DNA from: an uncultured Erythrobacter sp.
Lineage (GTDB): Bacteria; Pseudomonadota; Alphaproteobacteria; Sphingomonadales; Sphingomonadaceae
Reading direction: 5' to 3'
Length of the DNA stretch: 64,000 nt
Assembly (NCBI GenBank): GCA_947488755.1
Contig: CANLAD010000001.1
Location: 1,006,247-1,070,246 of the forward strand
The translations under genes and the position numbers were made by a program. Positions 1 to 8,752 of this stretch are shown here, piece by piece. The notes below the pieces were generated by a model. It ran no database searches and was not told where the DNA came from. It saw only the letters and a program-made list of their open reading frames with translations. Each line of letters begins with the position of its first letter. Position 1 is the first letter of the stretch.

Positions 1-384
1 CGCCAGCGTAATCTCATGGTCGCCGGTAATCTCGGCGTGTTCGTGGAAGATTTCGACGTCGTGCTTTTCCAGCGTGTCGGTGTAGACGCTCTCGATCCGC
101 GAAACGTCGGTCATCACATGATCGCGCAGCGCCGCCCAGTCGAAGCTCTTGCCCTCGATCGTCCAGCCGAATTTGGTCGCGTCTTCCAGGTCTTCTGCGA
201 ACTGAGCGCCATAGACCAGCATCTTCTTGGGGACGCAGCCACGAATAACGCATGTGCCGCCAACGCGGTGTTCCTCTGCCGCAGCAACACGCGCGCCATG
301 CGCAGCGGCGACCCGGCTCGCGCGGGTTCCGCCCGACCCGATGCCGATGGTGAAGAGGTCGTAGTCGTATTGCTGGTCGGCCAT
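1..384 (-). CDS. gor: Glutathione-disulfide reductase, N-terminal part (cut by window edge)
   Basis: FAD-dependent reductase that would regenerate reduced glutathione with NADPH in the cytosol. Only the first 128 codons are present; the gene runs off the left edge. The ATG at 384 is followed by a dinucleotide-binding glycine motif (GIGSGG, residues 14-19) and by the redox-active disulfide motif GGTCVIRGCVPKK, with C45 and C50 as the catalytic pair. The Cys-x4-Cys form with VPKK is typical of glutathione reductase, whereas dihydrolipoyl dehydrogenase usually has a different sequence around it. The fragment ends before the NADPH domain, so trypanothione- or mycothione-type relatives cannot be formally excluded. 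The SIR2-like gene upstream on the same strand ends 82 bp before this start. Confidence 0.88.
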   Translation of the reverse strand, partial: MADQQYDYDLFTIGIGSGGTRASRVAAAHGARVAAAEEHRVGGTCVIRGCVPKKMLVYGAQFAEDLEDATKFGWTIEGKSFDWAALRDHVMTDVSRIESVYTDTLEKHDVEIFHEHAEITGDHEITLA

Positions 385-466
385 GCGCGCGAGTACTCCT
401 TGATCGAAGCGCGCCATATGAGGGGTGGCGCTGCGATTGCCAACCACCCGCCGCCTTCTCGCCGCG

Positions 467-1495
467 TCAGCTTTCGAGGAAACGCCCGTAATTGCGCAGA
501 AGTTCGAATGCCTTCATGTCTTCGAGCGTCAGCAGTCCGTCATCCTCGATACCGGTCAGCCGGTGGATCAGACGCAGGATCGCCTTGCGCTCGACATCGC
601 CGATATCGACGAGGCTGATGAGCATGTCGGGATTGTCGTGTTCCAGTTCATCGAACAGCATGGCGACATTCATCGGATCAAAGCCGAAGCCGAGGAAGCC
701 GATGCGTTTGCCGCGCGTCATCTCGGCGCGCAGGAAGCTGCGGAACTGGCGCGAGGCGGCGCGTTCGCTGGCGGTGTAGATCTTCTTGGCCAGCGTGATG
801 ATATTGTCGGGATCCTGCGCGCCCCAGGCGGCCTCGTAATCCTCATCCATGCGGTAGGGGAGCTGTCCGGCGACGCCGTATGGATGGACGATCTGCAGGC
901 GGTTTGCGACCAGCTCCTGCGATTCCTCGATCGTCATGCCGAACGCGCGCTCGATCACATAGGGGAGGTAGTGTTCGATCGCGCGGTCGTAGTTGAAGCA
1001 CACGATGGAGAGTTTCTCGAAGCACTCCTCTGCCTTTGCGCGCGGTACGCCCTTCACGATCAGCTGGCCCAGTTGGAACAGCCAGTTGTCGGTCCCGCGC
1101 AGCGGCAATTCACCGGGCGCGCGTGGCTCTGGCGCGAGGGTCGATTTCGATTCGGCCTGCAGCGTGTAGAACACAATGGCGAGCTTGCCCGCGGCGAGCA
1201 CCGCGCCATCATGCCCGTATTGTTCGAGGATTGCGTCGATCGACGTGCTGACCAGCGTCGCATCGCGGATGGCCATCGCACCGCGGACGAGTTCCTCATA
1301 GGTGGTGCCAAGCGGCTCGGCCACGCGCTGGAAAAGCTGCGAGAATGCGACGAGATCGCGCGATTTTACTTCGGAATCGAGCCGCTCGAACTCGAAGCCG
1401 CTGGCAATCTTGCTCAGCAGCTCTTGCCCGTCCGGCATCTCGATTTCGCGATTGGCCCCCGCCCCAACGATCAAGGTGGTTTCGGTTCTGATCAT
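467..1495 (-). CDS. Stand-alone SIR2-like (sirtuin-fold) protein of unknown role
   Basis: 342 residues. A Rossmann-type start (TLIVGAGAN, residues 7-15) is followed by FNYDRAIEHY (167-176) and HPYG (204-207). This order, a GAGxN/S loop, then an xNYD motif, then a His-containing loop, is the layout of the SIR2_2/SIR2-like NAD-binding families, including those used as NADases in phage defence. A late motif GFLGFGFD (266-273) resembles the second nucleotide-contacting loop. No zinc-binding Cys tetrad of classical deacetylase sirtuins is visible, no effector or sensor domain is fused, and no transmembrane segment is seen. The neighbours are ordinary metabolic genes (gor, helicase), so there is no visible defence island. 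The function is unknown; NAD binding or hydrolysis is an inference from the motifs. Confidence 0.72.
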   Translation of the reverse strand: MIRTETTLIVGAGANREIEMPDGQELLSKIASGFEFERLDSEVKSRDLVAFSQLFQRVAEPLGTTYEELVRGAMAIRDATLVSTSIDAILEQYGHDGAVLAAGKLAIVFYTLQAESKSTLAPEPRAPGELPLRGTDNWLFQLGQLIVKGVPRAKAEECFEKLSIVCFNYDRAIEHYLPYVIERAFGMTIEESQELVANRLQIVHPYGVAGQLPYRMDEDYEAAWGAQDPDNIITLAKKIYTASERAASRQFRSFLRAEMTRGKRIGFLGFGFDPMNVAMLFDELEHDNPDMLISLVDIGDVERKAILRLIHRLTGIEDDGLLTLEDMKAFELLRNYGRFLES

Positions 1496-1576
1496 GGGGC
1501 GCGCCTTGGTCCTTCGTGTCTATCGGGTGCGCTTTCCCGATAGACACCTTGTGCTTAAGTTTGCGTTAGGGTGCCG

Positions 1577-2995
1577 TCAGCCTTGCGCGGAACGCGGGGC
1601 GTTGCCCTGCCCTCCAGAGCCGCCCTGGCCACGCCCGCGACCGCCACGGCGCGAACCGACGCCTGGTTTGCCGCCGGGCCGGCCGCCGGGGCGTCCCTTG
1701 CGTGCAGGATGCTTGCCCTGCGGCTTGCCCGGACCATCTCCCTGCGGCTTGCCACTACCGGCAGGCCGGGGCTTGAACTTCTTGCGCGATACCCGGGTCT
1801 GACCCTTGGGCGGCGGCTTGGTCGGGCCGACGCCTTCGACCACGGCGCGGAAGTTTTCCGGCAGGGCCAGGCGATCCAGCTCCGCCTCGGTCACGCGGCG
1901 GATATCCTTGAGATACGTGCGCTCATCCTCGGCGCAAAAGGCAATCGCCACACCGTCCTTGCCCGCGCGCGCGGTGCGCCCGATGCGGTGGACGTATTGT
2001 TCGGGCACGTTGGGAAGCTCGTAATTGATGACGTGGCTGACACCCGGAATATCGATCCCGCGCGCGGCCACGTCGGTGGCGACCAGCACGCTGGTCTTGC
2101 CCCGGCGAAACTCGTCGAGCGCGCGCTGGCGCTGCGGTTGAGACTTGTTGCCGTGGATCGCATTGGCGGAGATGCCGCGCTGCGACAGCTTCTTGACCAC
2201 GCGGTCCGCGCCATGCTTCGTGCGGGTGAAGATCAGCGTGCGTTCGAGATCGCCCGGAATGTCGTGCCGCCCGGACAGGATCAGTTCGAGCAGCGCCTGC
2301 TTTTCATCCTGCTGGACCATGAAGAGATACTGGTCGATCCGCTCTGCCGTGGTGCTCTCCGGCGTGACGCTGACCTGCACGGGATTACGGCAGTAATTGC
2401 TGACCAGCTCCTTGATCGCCTTGGGCATTGTGGCGCTGAAGAACAGCGTCTGGCGATCGGCAGGCACCAGCTTGTTGATGGTGCGCAGTGCGTGGATAAA
2501 GCCGAGATCCAGCATCTGGTCGGCTTCGTCGAGCACCAGCACTTCGACCGCGCCGAGGTTGAAGGCCTTCTGGTCAACCAGGTCGAGCAGGCGGCCAGGC
2601 GTCGCGATCAGTATGTCGGTGCCGCGATGCAGCTTGTTGCGATCCTTATTGACCGAGGTGCCACCAACGATGGCCTGCACCTTGAGGCCCGCCAGCGCGC
2701 CGTAATCCTTGGCGGACGCAGCGATTTGCATGGCGAGCTCACGCGTCGGAGCCAGAACCAGCATACGGCAGGACTTGAATGGAATGTTGTTGTCGGACGC
2801 ACGCAGCCGGTCAATCGCGGGCAGCATGAAAGCCGCCGTCTTGCCGGTGCCGGTCTGGGCAATGCCCAGCAGATCGCGTCCGTCGAGAACCGGCGGGATC
2901 GCCTGTTCCTGGATCGGGGTCGGCGTCTCGTAACCCTTGAGGTCGAGCGCCTGGAGAACGGGCTGAGACAGCCCGAGGTCGGAAAATTTTGTCAT
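1577..2995 (-). CDS. rhlE: DEAD-box ATP-dependent RNA helicase, RhlE-like
   Basis: Superfamily 2 RNA helicase for RNA remodelling, ribosome assembly or mRNA turnover. The chosen ATG at 2995 gives the family start MTKFSDLGLS, with a Q motif (TPIQEQAIP); an upstream in-frame start would add 14 residues of poor quality. Walker A (AQTGTGKT, about 45-52), PTREL, GG, TPGRLLD, DEAD, SAT, then in domain 2 ATDVAARGID and HRIGRTARAG are all intact. After the core, about 80 residues are rich in Gly, Arg, Lys and Pro (GGRPGGKPG and GGRGRGQGG runs); such basic tails usually give nonspecific RNA binding and raise activity at low temperature. 472 residues, normal for RhlE types. It is a single transcription unit flanked by non-coding gaps. 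Confidence 0.93.
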   Translation of the reverse strand: MTKFSDLGLSQPVLQALDLKGYETPTPIQEQAIPPVLDGRDLLGIAQTGTGKTAAFMLPAIDRLRASDNNIPFKSCRMLVLAPTRELAMQIAASAKDYGALAGLKVQAIVGGTSVNKDRNKLHRGTDILIATPGRLLDLVDQKAFNLGAVEVLVLDEADQMLDLGFIHALRTINKLVPADRQTLFFSATMPKAIKELVSNYCRNPVQVSVTPESTTAERIDQYLFMVQQDEKQALLELILSGRHDIPGDLERTLIFTRTKHGADRVVKKLSQRGISANAIHGNKSQPQRQRALDEFRRGKTSVLVATDVAARGIDIPGVSHVINYELPNVPEQYVHRIGRTARAGKDGVAIAFCAEDERTYLKDIRRVTEAELDRLALPENFRAVVEGVGPTKPPPKGQTRVSRKKFKPRPAGSGKPQGDGPGKPQGKHPARKGRPGGRPGGKPGVGSRRGGRGRGQGGSGGQGNAPRSAQG

Positions 2996-3231
2996 TGAAA
3001 CTCGCAATATGTGCGGTGCGCACGCGCGAAGATGCACGTGCGAGCGCAGGGGTAAGAACCGCCCGCGTGAAAAGGGAAGCTGTGTGATTGGATCGAGGCG
3101 TAGCCGGGGCCGATGCGTTGCATCTACCGCTTCACGCTGGCTGTAACGCCTCGCTTGACGATTAAATGGAGACCTGGAGCCAGAAAGTCAAAGAAATTGT
3201 GCGCCGCGGCACACGACGGCTGCCAGACGCG

Positions 3232-3684
3232 TCACTTCACGCGTTCGCGCAGGTCCATATACGAGATGCGCGCGGTGTATTCGCTCGGGACCGGCTGCCC
3301 AGACGCGTCATGAGCGGGTTCGAAAGCGTGGTGATTGACCAGCACTTCGCAAAGCTTTTCATTGACATAGGTCCGCCGAAACTCGTTGAAGACCTTGCAA
3401 TCGGTTGCCTTGCCCTCCGCGTCGACCTCCAGCTGGTACGCCAGATGAGAGCGCCAGACCCGCAGGCGGCGCGAAGTCTTGAGCAATTCGAAATCGCCGT
3501 CCCACGACACCAGCCGAACTTCGTTTGCCTGACCTTGCTGCGCATCGGCACCATCGCCAAGATCGTCGCCTACGGCCTCGGAGTGCATTTTTTCGTCCAT
3601 TCCCGCGTGCCCGTCTTGCGCCATTGCCGCTGGAGCAAAAGCCATGGCAGCAATCAGAGCGGCGGGGACGAAGCAGCTTTTCAT
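3232..3684 (-). CDS. Secreted protein with a TonB-C-like domain
   Basis: 150 residues with a clear Sec signal peptide: basic MKSC start, a hydrophobic Ala-rich core, and a likely cleavage after AMA around residue 22. The mature protein begins acidic and His/Met-containing (DGHAGMDEKMHSE). From about residue 90 the pattern G-x-ATDCKV, then NEKLC, then HHAFEPAHDASGQPV resembles the C-terminal domain of TonB-family proteins seen in sphingomonads (two Cys, then a PA-x-D-x-x-G-x-P turn). There is no membrane anchor or Pro-rich linker, so it is not a functional TonB energy transducer. It may be a periplasmic binding or scaffold domain; the precise role is unknown. It is alone on its strand between non-coding gaps. 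Confidence 0.62.
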   Translation of the reverse strand: MKSCFVPAALIAAMAFAPAAMAQDGHAGMDEKMHSEAVGDDLGDGADAQQGQANEVRLVSWDGDFELLKTSRRLRVWRSHLAYQLEVDAEGKATDCKVFNEFRRTYVNEKLCEVLVNHHAFEPAHDASGQPVPSEYTARISYMDLRERVK

Positions 3685-3900
3685 GAAGGCGGTTTCCTAT
3701 AATTGGGACGCGAGGGAGGCGCGATATTAAACAAACGTTCGTGGAGAGCAACGCGAGGGCGGCAGGCGCTCTCGGCCGTCGCACTGAATTGCGGGAGATG
3801 CGCACCACATCGGGGCGATGCATGGCGCGCAAGGCCGCGCCGATATGGCACGGTGTGAACCTTATACCTCTTGCGGCTGAACGCGCCGTGAAGTGCGCAT

Positions 3901-5439
3901 TCAACGAAGACCAGCAACCTCCATCAGCCGCGTCGTACTTGGGTCGAACTCGCCCTCGCCGCTGTCGATCTGCTTGGCGATATGCTTGCCAAGCTCGACA
4001 CCGAACTGGTCGAAGGGATTGATTCCCATCAGCACCGCATTGGCGAAAACGCGGTGTTCGTGAAACGCGATGAGTGCGCCCAATGTCGCCGCATCGCAAT
4101 CGTCGAGCAGGAAAGTGGTCGAGGGCCGGTCGCCGGGATAATCCCTCGCGAGATCGTCAGACGCCTTGCCCGCCATCAGCGCGGCGCCTTGCGCGAGGCA
4201 ATTCATCAACAGGTTGCGATGGTGAGCGGGGTCGAGCTCGTCGCCCGGCGCAATGCTGGCGATGAAATCGACCGGCACCATGTGCGTCCCCTGATGCAAC
4301 AGCTGGAACACCGCGTGCTGCGCATCGGTCCCTACCCCGCCCCAGGTCACCGCCGCTGTTGGTTCATCGACCGGCCTGCCATCCGCAGTCACCCGCTTGC
4401 CGTTCGATTCCATTTCGAGCTGCTGGAGAAAATCGGGAAGCAGGGCCAGCCGCTCGTCATAGGCGAACACCGCGCGGGTCTGGCAGCCGCGCGCCCGAGC
4501 ATAATATCGATCGGCGAACGCGGCAAGGAGCGGCAGGTTCGCGCGACCCTCTGCCTCGCGGAAATGCACGTCCATCGCCCGCGCCCCGGCGAGCAGCGCG
4601 CGAAAGTCCTCCATGCCGACCGCCAGCGCCACGGGAAAGCCGATGCTCGACCATAGCGAATACCGTCCCCCAACGCTTTCGGGAAACGGGAGGATGCGCG
4701 TCTCGTCGACCCCCCATTCCACCGCGCGCTCAGGATTGGCGGTGAGCGCGACGACGCGCCCACCCGGATCCGGGACACCGTTCTCGCCCAGCCATTTGAG
4801 CGCGCTGGCCGCATTGGTCATGGTCTCCGTGGTGGTGAAGGTCTTCGAGGCCACCGCGATCAGCGTCGTGGCCGGATCGCAGGCGTCAAAAGCCTGCTCC
4901 AGCGCAAGCCCGTCAATGTTCGAGACGACATGCGTGTCGACGAATTTGAGATCGCGGGTCAGCGCGTCGATCGCCAACGCCGGGCCGAGCGCGGAGCCGC
5001 CGATGCCGATATGGATGAGGTGCTTGACCTCGCCCAGCGCTCCGCCGTGGATAGCCTCGACCAGCATGTCCATTCGCGCCAGCAGCGCCTCGCCTTCCTC
5101 GACATCGGCGGGTGTACCGCTGCCGCGCATCGCCGCGTGCGTCGCGGGCCGGCCTTCGCTCGGATTGACGATCCCGCCCTCGAACAGGGCGGAGCGCGCC
5201 GCATCGAAGCCGCGTGCCTTGGCCAAAGCCTCAAACGCGTCGAGTGCGCCCGCGTCCAGATGCGTCTTCGCGAAATCGACCAGCATCCCGACCTGCCCAA
5301 GCTCGCCGAGATCGAATTCGAGCCTGTGACCCATCGTTTCGGCGCGGTCATCATCCTGCTCGAAAAGCTGCTGCAAGGTGGGCTGCGCCAGCGCCTCCAG
5401 GCGCGTCCAGGCAGCTTCGATATCGGCGTTGTCGGTCAT
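3901..5439 (-). CDS. pgi: Glucose-6-phosphate isomerase
   Basis: Interconverts glucose-6-phosphate and fructose-6-phosphate in the cytosol. 512 residues, close to the family size. Visible signatures are the sugar-phosphate-binding SIS segment (HIGIGGSALGP), KTFTTTETMTNA, the PGI signature region with GGRYSLWSSIG, the HQGTHMVPVDF stretch and the C-terminal INPFDQFGVELGK. The ATG at 5439 is only 53 bp from the divergent lepB start, so the two genes share a short promoter region. In sphingomonads glucose is mostly degraded by the Entner-Doudoroff route, so this enzyme probably serves gluconeogenesis and supply of hexose phosphates for the trehalose and exopolysaccharide genes further along; that is inference. 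Confidence 0.97.
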   Translation of the reverse strand: MTDNADIEAAWTRLEALAQPTLQQLFEQDDDRAETMGHRLEFDLGELGQVGMLVDFAKTHLDAGALDAFEALAKARGFDAARSALFEGGIVNPSEGRPATHAAMRGSGTPADVEEGEALLARMDMLVEAIHGGALGEVKHLIHIGIGGSALGPALAIDALTRDLKFVDTHVVSNIDGLALEQAFDACDPATTLIAVASKTFTTTETMTNAASALKWLGENGVPDPGGRVVALTANPERAVEWGVDETRILPFPESVGGRYSLWSSIGFPVALAVGMEDFRALLAGARAMDVHFREAEGRANLPLLAAFADRYYARARGCQTRAVFAYDERLALLPDFLQQLEMESNGKRVTADGRPVDEPTAAVTWGGVGTDAQHAVFQLLHQGTHMVPVDFIASIAPGDELDPAHHRNLLMNCLAQGAALMAGKASDDLARDYPGDRPSTTFLLDDCDAATLGALIAFHEHRVFANAVLMGINPFDQFGVELGKHIAKQIDSGEGEFDPSTTRLMEVAGLR

Positions 5440-5492
5440 TGTCGGCCAAACCCTCTTTGCGCAGTTCCGGTGCGCGCGTAAGGGGAGCGGCG

Positions 5493-6383
5493 ATGGATGT
5501 TAAGAGGCAATCTTCCCCGGCCGCAGCCGCAACCGCGAGGCCCGCAGCCCCGCGCGCACCGACCGCGCCGGAAGAAAGTGGCGATGGCGACACCGGCACA
5601 GCGAAGGGCGAAGGCCTGCTCGGCTTCGCCTGGTTTCTGCTCAAACTGCTGCTGGCCGTCCTGATTTTTCGCACCTTGGTCTTTTCACCCTTCTCGATTC
5701 CGTCGGAAAGCATGTTGCCGCGATTATGGAACGGTGATTATCTGCTCGCCGCAAAGTGGCCCTACGGCATCTCGCGCCACTCGCTCCCCTTCGATGCACC
5801 GCTTTTCGAGGGACGCATTCTGGCGCGCGAACCCGAGCGCGGCGACATCGTTCTTTTCAAGCATCCGATCGACAAGACCGATTACATCAAGCGCGTCATC
5901 GCCCTGCCCGGCGATACGATTGCGCTGACTGGTGGCCGGGTCGTCCTGAACGGCACGCTATTGCCGCGCGAGCAGATGCCCGATTTCGAGATTTCGCTGT
6001 CGCCGAACACCTCGTGCGCCTGGGGCGGTGAGGAAGTGTCGAGCGCCGATGGGCAGGCCGTTTGCCGATACCAGAGATTTCGCGAGACGTTGCCAGGCGG
6101 TCGCAATTACGAAGTGCTCGATTTTGGGCCGACCCGCGGCGACGTGCTGACGCCGACGATCATTCCCGAGGACCACATGTTCGTGATGGGCGACAACCGT
6201 GACAATTCGCGCGACAGCCGGTTCGAGGCGCAGCGAGGCGACGCGGTGGGCATCGTACCGCAGGATAACCTGGTCGGGCGCGCGAGCATCATCATCTGGT
6301 CGTCCGATGGCACAGCGGAGCTGGCAAAGCCGTGGACATGGTTTGCAGGCCTTCGGTCCGACCGGATCGGCACCGGGCTGTGA
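5493..6383 (+). CDS. lepB: Signal peptidase I
   Basis: Membrane serine protease that removes signal peptides from Sec/Tat substrates. From the ATG at 5493 the protein has 296 residues: a Pro/Ala-rich cytosolic N-terminus (about 1-40), one transmembrane helix (about 42-62), then box B with the nucleophile in PSESMLP (S73) and box D with the general-base lysine in YIKRVIALPGD (K133). Box E, GDNRDNSRDSR, is intact. An insert with two Cys (SCAWGGEE and AVCRYQ) lies between boxes D and E and could form a periplasmic disulfide. The start was chosen because it follows a purine-rich AGGGGAG stretch; the longer open frame upstream overlaps the pgi start. It heads the coupled lepB-rnc-era set, the usual alphaproteobacterial order. 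Confidence 0.95.
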   Translation: MDVKRQSSPAAAATARPAAPRAPTAPEESGDGDTGTAKGEGLLGFAWFLLKLLLAVLIFRTLVFSPFSIPSESMLPRLWNGDYLLAAKWPYGISRHSLPFDAPLFEGRILAREPERGDIVLFKHPIDKTDYIKRVIALPGDTIALTGGRVVLNGTLLPREQMPDFEISLSPNTSCAWGGEEVSSADGQAVCRYQRFRETLPGGRNYEVLDFGPTRGDVLTPTIIPEDHMFVMGDNRDNSRDSRFEAQRGDAVGIVPQDNLVGRASIIIWSSDGTAELAKPWTWFAGLRSDRIGTGL

Positions 6384-6393
6384 CGGTGCGGTT

Positions 6394-7089
6394 GTGATAG
6401 GCCTCTCCCCGGAAACTCGCCAGTGGCTGGAGCAGACCGGGTTTACGGTGCGCGATGAGAAGGTCTGGATCGCGGCGCTGACTCACGGAAGCGTCAATTC
6501 CGGCAATGGTGCTCGCAAGGCCGAGGCGCGCGACTACCAGCGGCTCGAATTTCTGGGCGACCGCGTGCTGGGTCTGGCGGTGGCGAACTGGCTCTACGCC
6601 GCCAGCGACAAACCCGAAGGGCAGCTATCGCAGCGCCTTAACGCGCTCGTCAGTGGTGAGACCTGCGCGCGCATCGCCCGCGCAATCGGCGCGCCCGATC
6701 ACATCGTGCTGGGTAAGCAGGCGCGCGAGGACGGCGGGGCGGACAGCACCAACATTCTGGGCGATGTGATGGAGGCGCTGATCGGCGCGGCCTTTCTCGA
6801 ACATGGCTTCCAAACCGCGCGCGAAGTGGTCTATTCGCTGTGGGCGGAGGAATTCGCTGGCGAAGTCGGCCGCGCCAAGCATCCCAAGAGCGCGCTGCAG
6901 GAATGGGCCGCGGGCAATCGCCGCGCAATGCCGCATTACGAAATTACCGACCGCTCCGGCCCCGATCACGCGGCGCGCTTCACAGTTAAGGTCAGCATTG
7001 CCTCGGTCGGCAGCGCGCAGGCAACCGCGACAAGCAAGGGCGAGGCAGAACGCCTCGCCGCACAGGCATTTTTGGAGGAATACGGGTGA
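6394..7089 (+). CDS. rnc: Ribonuclease III
   Basis: Double-strand-specific endoribonuclease for rRNA processing and mRNA decay. A GTG start at 6394 gives 231 residues beginning MIGLSPETRQW; no ATG exists nearby and the codon lies 10 bp after the lepB stop. The RNase III signature reads YQRLEFLGDRVL, with metal-binding E52 and D56, and the second acidic set is in DVMEALIGAAFLEHG. The C-terminal double-stranded RNA-binding domain begins near HPKSALQEWAAG and ends with the SKGEAERLAAQAFLEE helix. The stop codon overlaps the era start by four bases, indicating translational coupling. No Shine-Dalgarno sequence is obvious, so the exact start is moderately certain. Confidence 0.93.
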   Translation: MIGLSPETRQWLEQTGFTVRDEKVWIAALTHGSVNSGNGARKAEARDYQRLEFLGDRVLGLAVANWLYAASDKPEGQLSQRLNALVSGETCARIARAIGAPDHIVLGKQAREDGGADSTNILGDVMEALIGAAFLEHGFQTAREVVYSLWAEEFAGEVGRAKHPKSALQEWAAGNRRAMPHYEITDRSGPDHAARFTVKVSIASVGSAQATATSKGEAERLAAQAFLEEYG

Positions 7090-8000
7090 GTAACACGAAC
7101 CAGCCTAACCCGACGCAATGTGGGGTCGTCGCCGTGCTGGGCGCGCCCAATGCGGGCAAATCGACGCTGGTGAACCGGCTTGTCGGCCAGAAGGTCGCGA
7201 TCACCAGTTCCAAGGCGCAGACGACGCGCGCCCGGATGCTTGGCATTGCGTTGTTCGGGACGGTGCAGATGATCCTGGTCGATACGCCCGGCATCTTCGC
7301 GCCCCGGCGTCGGCTCGATCGCGCGATGGTCAACGCCGCGTGGGAAGGCGCGCAGAGTGCCGATGCGATCCTGTTGATCGTCGATCCGGTCAAGCAGCGT
7401 CGCCACGAGCTGGAACCGCTGCTTGAGGTGTTGGCAAAGCGCCCGGAGCGAAAGATCCTGGTGCTGAACAAGGTGGATACCGCGAAGAAGGAACCGCTGC
7501 TGGCGCTCGCGCAGGAGCTTGGCGAACGCGCGCAATTCGAGGAGATTTTCTTCGTCTCCGCACTAACCGGTGACGGGGTCGAGGAAATGAAGGAAGCGCT
7601 CGCGCAGATGATGCCCGAAGGCGTGTGGATGTATCCCGAGGATCAGGTCTCCGACGCCTCCGAACGCCTGCTCGCCGCCGAAATCACCCGCGAACAGCTC
7701 TACCAGCAGCTTCACGAGGAACTGCCCTACGACACCGCCGTTCGACACGAGCAATACAAGACCCGCCCGGACGGCAGTATCGAAGTCCACCAGCAGATCC
7801 TCGTCGCCCGCGAAAGCCAGCGCCCCATTGTGCTCGGCAAAGGCGGCCAGCGGATAAAGGCCATCGGCGAAGCGGCGCGCGGTGAGCTGGCGGAGATATT
7901 GGGCGTGAAGGTCCACCTGTTCCTGCACGTAAAGGTCGCCGAGAACTGGAGCGAGGACCGCGAGGTGTTCGAGGAGATGGGGCTGGAATGGGTGAAGTAG
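7086..8000 (+). CDS. era: GTPase Era
   Basis: Ribosome-assembly GTPase that binds the 3' end of 16S rRNA. Starts with GTG inside a GTGA overlap with rnc. 304 residues. G1 is GAPNAGKS, G3 is VDTPGIF and G4 is NKVDT; the G5-like SALTGDGV follows. The C-terminal KH domain carries the expected IVLGKGGQRIKAIGEAAR segment. Last gene of the lepB-rnc-era operon. Beyond it 95 bp separate it from a convergent membrane-protein gene; no convincing intrinsic terminator was seen there. Confidence 0.97.
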   Translation: MSNTNQPNPTQCGVVAVLGAPNAGKSTLVNRLVGQKVAITSSKAQTTRARMLGIALFGTVQMILVDTPGIFAPRRRLDRAMVNAAWEGAQSADAILLIVDPVKQRRHELEPLLEVLAKRPERKILVLNKVDTAKKEPLLALAQELGERAQFEEIFFVSALTGDGVEEMKEALAQMMPEGVWMYPEDQVSDASERLLAAEITREQLYQQLHEELPYDTAVRHEQYKTRPDGSIEVHQQILVARESQRPIVLGKGGQRIKAIGEAARGELAEILGVKVHLFLHVKVAENWSEDREVFEEMGLEWVK

Positions 8001-8095
8001 CAATCAGGGGTTGCCGTTCGCTGGAAGCGGCTGCTTAGCGGGGACGTGAACCGAAAGGAGCCTTTCCGCTTGCGACCTCGAAGCTGCCCGTCCGT

Positions 8096-8632
8096 TCATC
8101 GCGCTGTGGACTTCTTTGCAAGCGTATGTCTGGCAACTAGGGCCCACCAGGCGCTGCCGGAAGTGAACCCTCCAATTGTAAACGCAGACGCCAGGAAAAA
8201 GTACTCCTCAGCGGGTTGGTCAAACTCGGGGAAGGTGCCCTCGGTGATTGTCACGAATAGAAACAGCAAGCTCCACGCACCCACAACGCTGACCAGCAGT
8301 TGGGCCAGCAGGCCGATGCCTTGACCCTTTCTATGCCAAAACAACTTAGGGCACTCGACAAAGAGGCCGAGCACTAGCGCAAACGGAAGCGCTACGAACG
8401 TCCCATAGAAAGCGACCACAACAACAGGTTCTGCGTGAAGTGCGATGCCCGTCTCAATTGAATAGAATGCGGCGAACCCCGCCGAAAATAGGAGAGGCGA
8501 GATCAATCCCGTAAACGCCACCGCTGCGATCGCTCGCAAAAATAGGATCATCTGAGGCTTGGTTCCGTTCGCACCTTTGTCTTGAATTTCAATAGAGATC
8601 TTTGGGATAGATAAATTCTGCTCACCACCCAT
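8096..8632 (-). CDS. Hypothetical four-helix membrane protein
   Basis: 178 residues not recognised as a named family. After a polar start (about 1-25) four hydrophobic segments are visible: about 28-50, 62-85, 105-127 and 145-165, the last near FFLASAFTIGGFTSGSAWWAL. A charged segment with two Lys and His (KLFWHRKGQG) lies between helices 2 and 3. Base composition by eye is poorer in GC than the era and topA neighbours, hinting at lateral acquisition or weak selection; this was not computed. It converges on era and stands 120 bp from the response-regulator gene on the same strand. Topology and function are open. Confidence 0.55.
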   Translation of the reverse strand: MGGEQNLSIPKISIEIQDKGANGTKPQMILFLRAIAAVAFTGLISPLLFSAGFAAFYSIETGIALHAEPVVVVAFYGTFVALPFALVLGLFVECPKLFWHRKGQGIGLLAQLLVSVVGAWSLLFLFVTITEGTFPEFDQPAEEYFFLASAFTIGGFTSGSAWWALVARHTLAKKSTAR

Positions 8633-8752
8633 AGTTGTTCATACGCTTCGATCCGACGAAGCCCTAAAAGCCGACAAGAGCTTCGCCGATGGATGGCGCA
8701 GCTCCGCGGTAGGACAAATACGACGAAGGTGGGCAGCGACCGCAAACCGCAA

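Noticed and set aside
1571..2998. 475-codon open frame on the + strand opposite the RhlE helicase gene
   Set aside because: It is the antisense shadow of a GC-rich gene; the minus-strand protein has every helicase motif, the antisense one has no recognisable domain.
8049..8075. Possible intrinsic terminator after era (GAAAGG/CCTTTC)
   Set aside because: The stem has a loop of only two bases and no T-run, so support is too weak.
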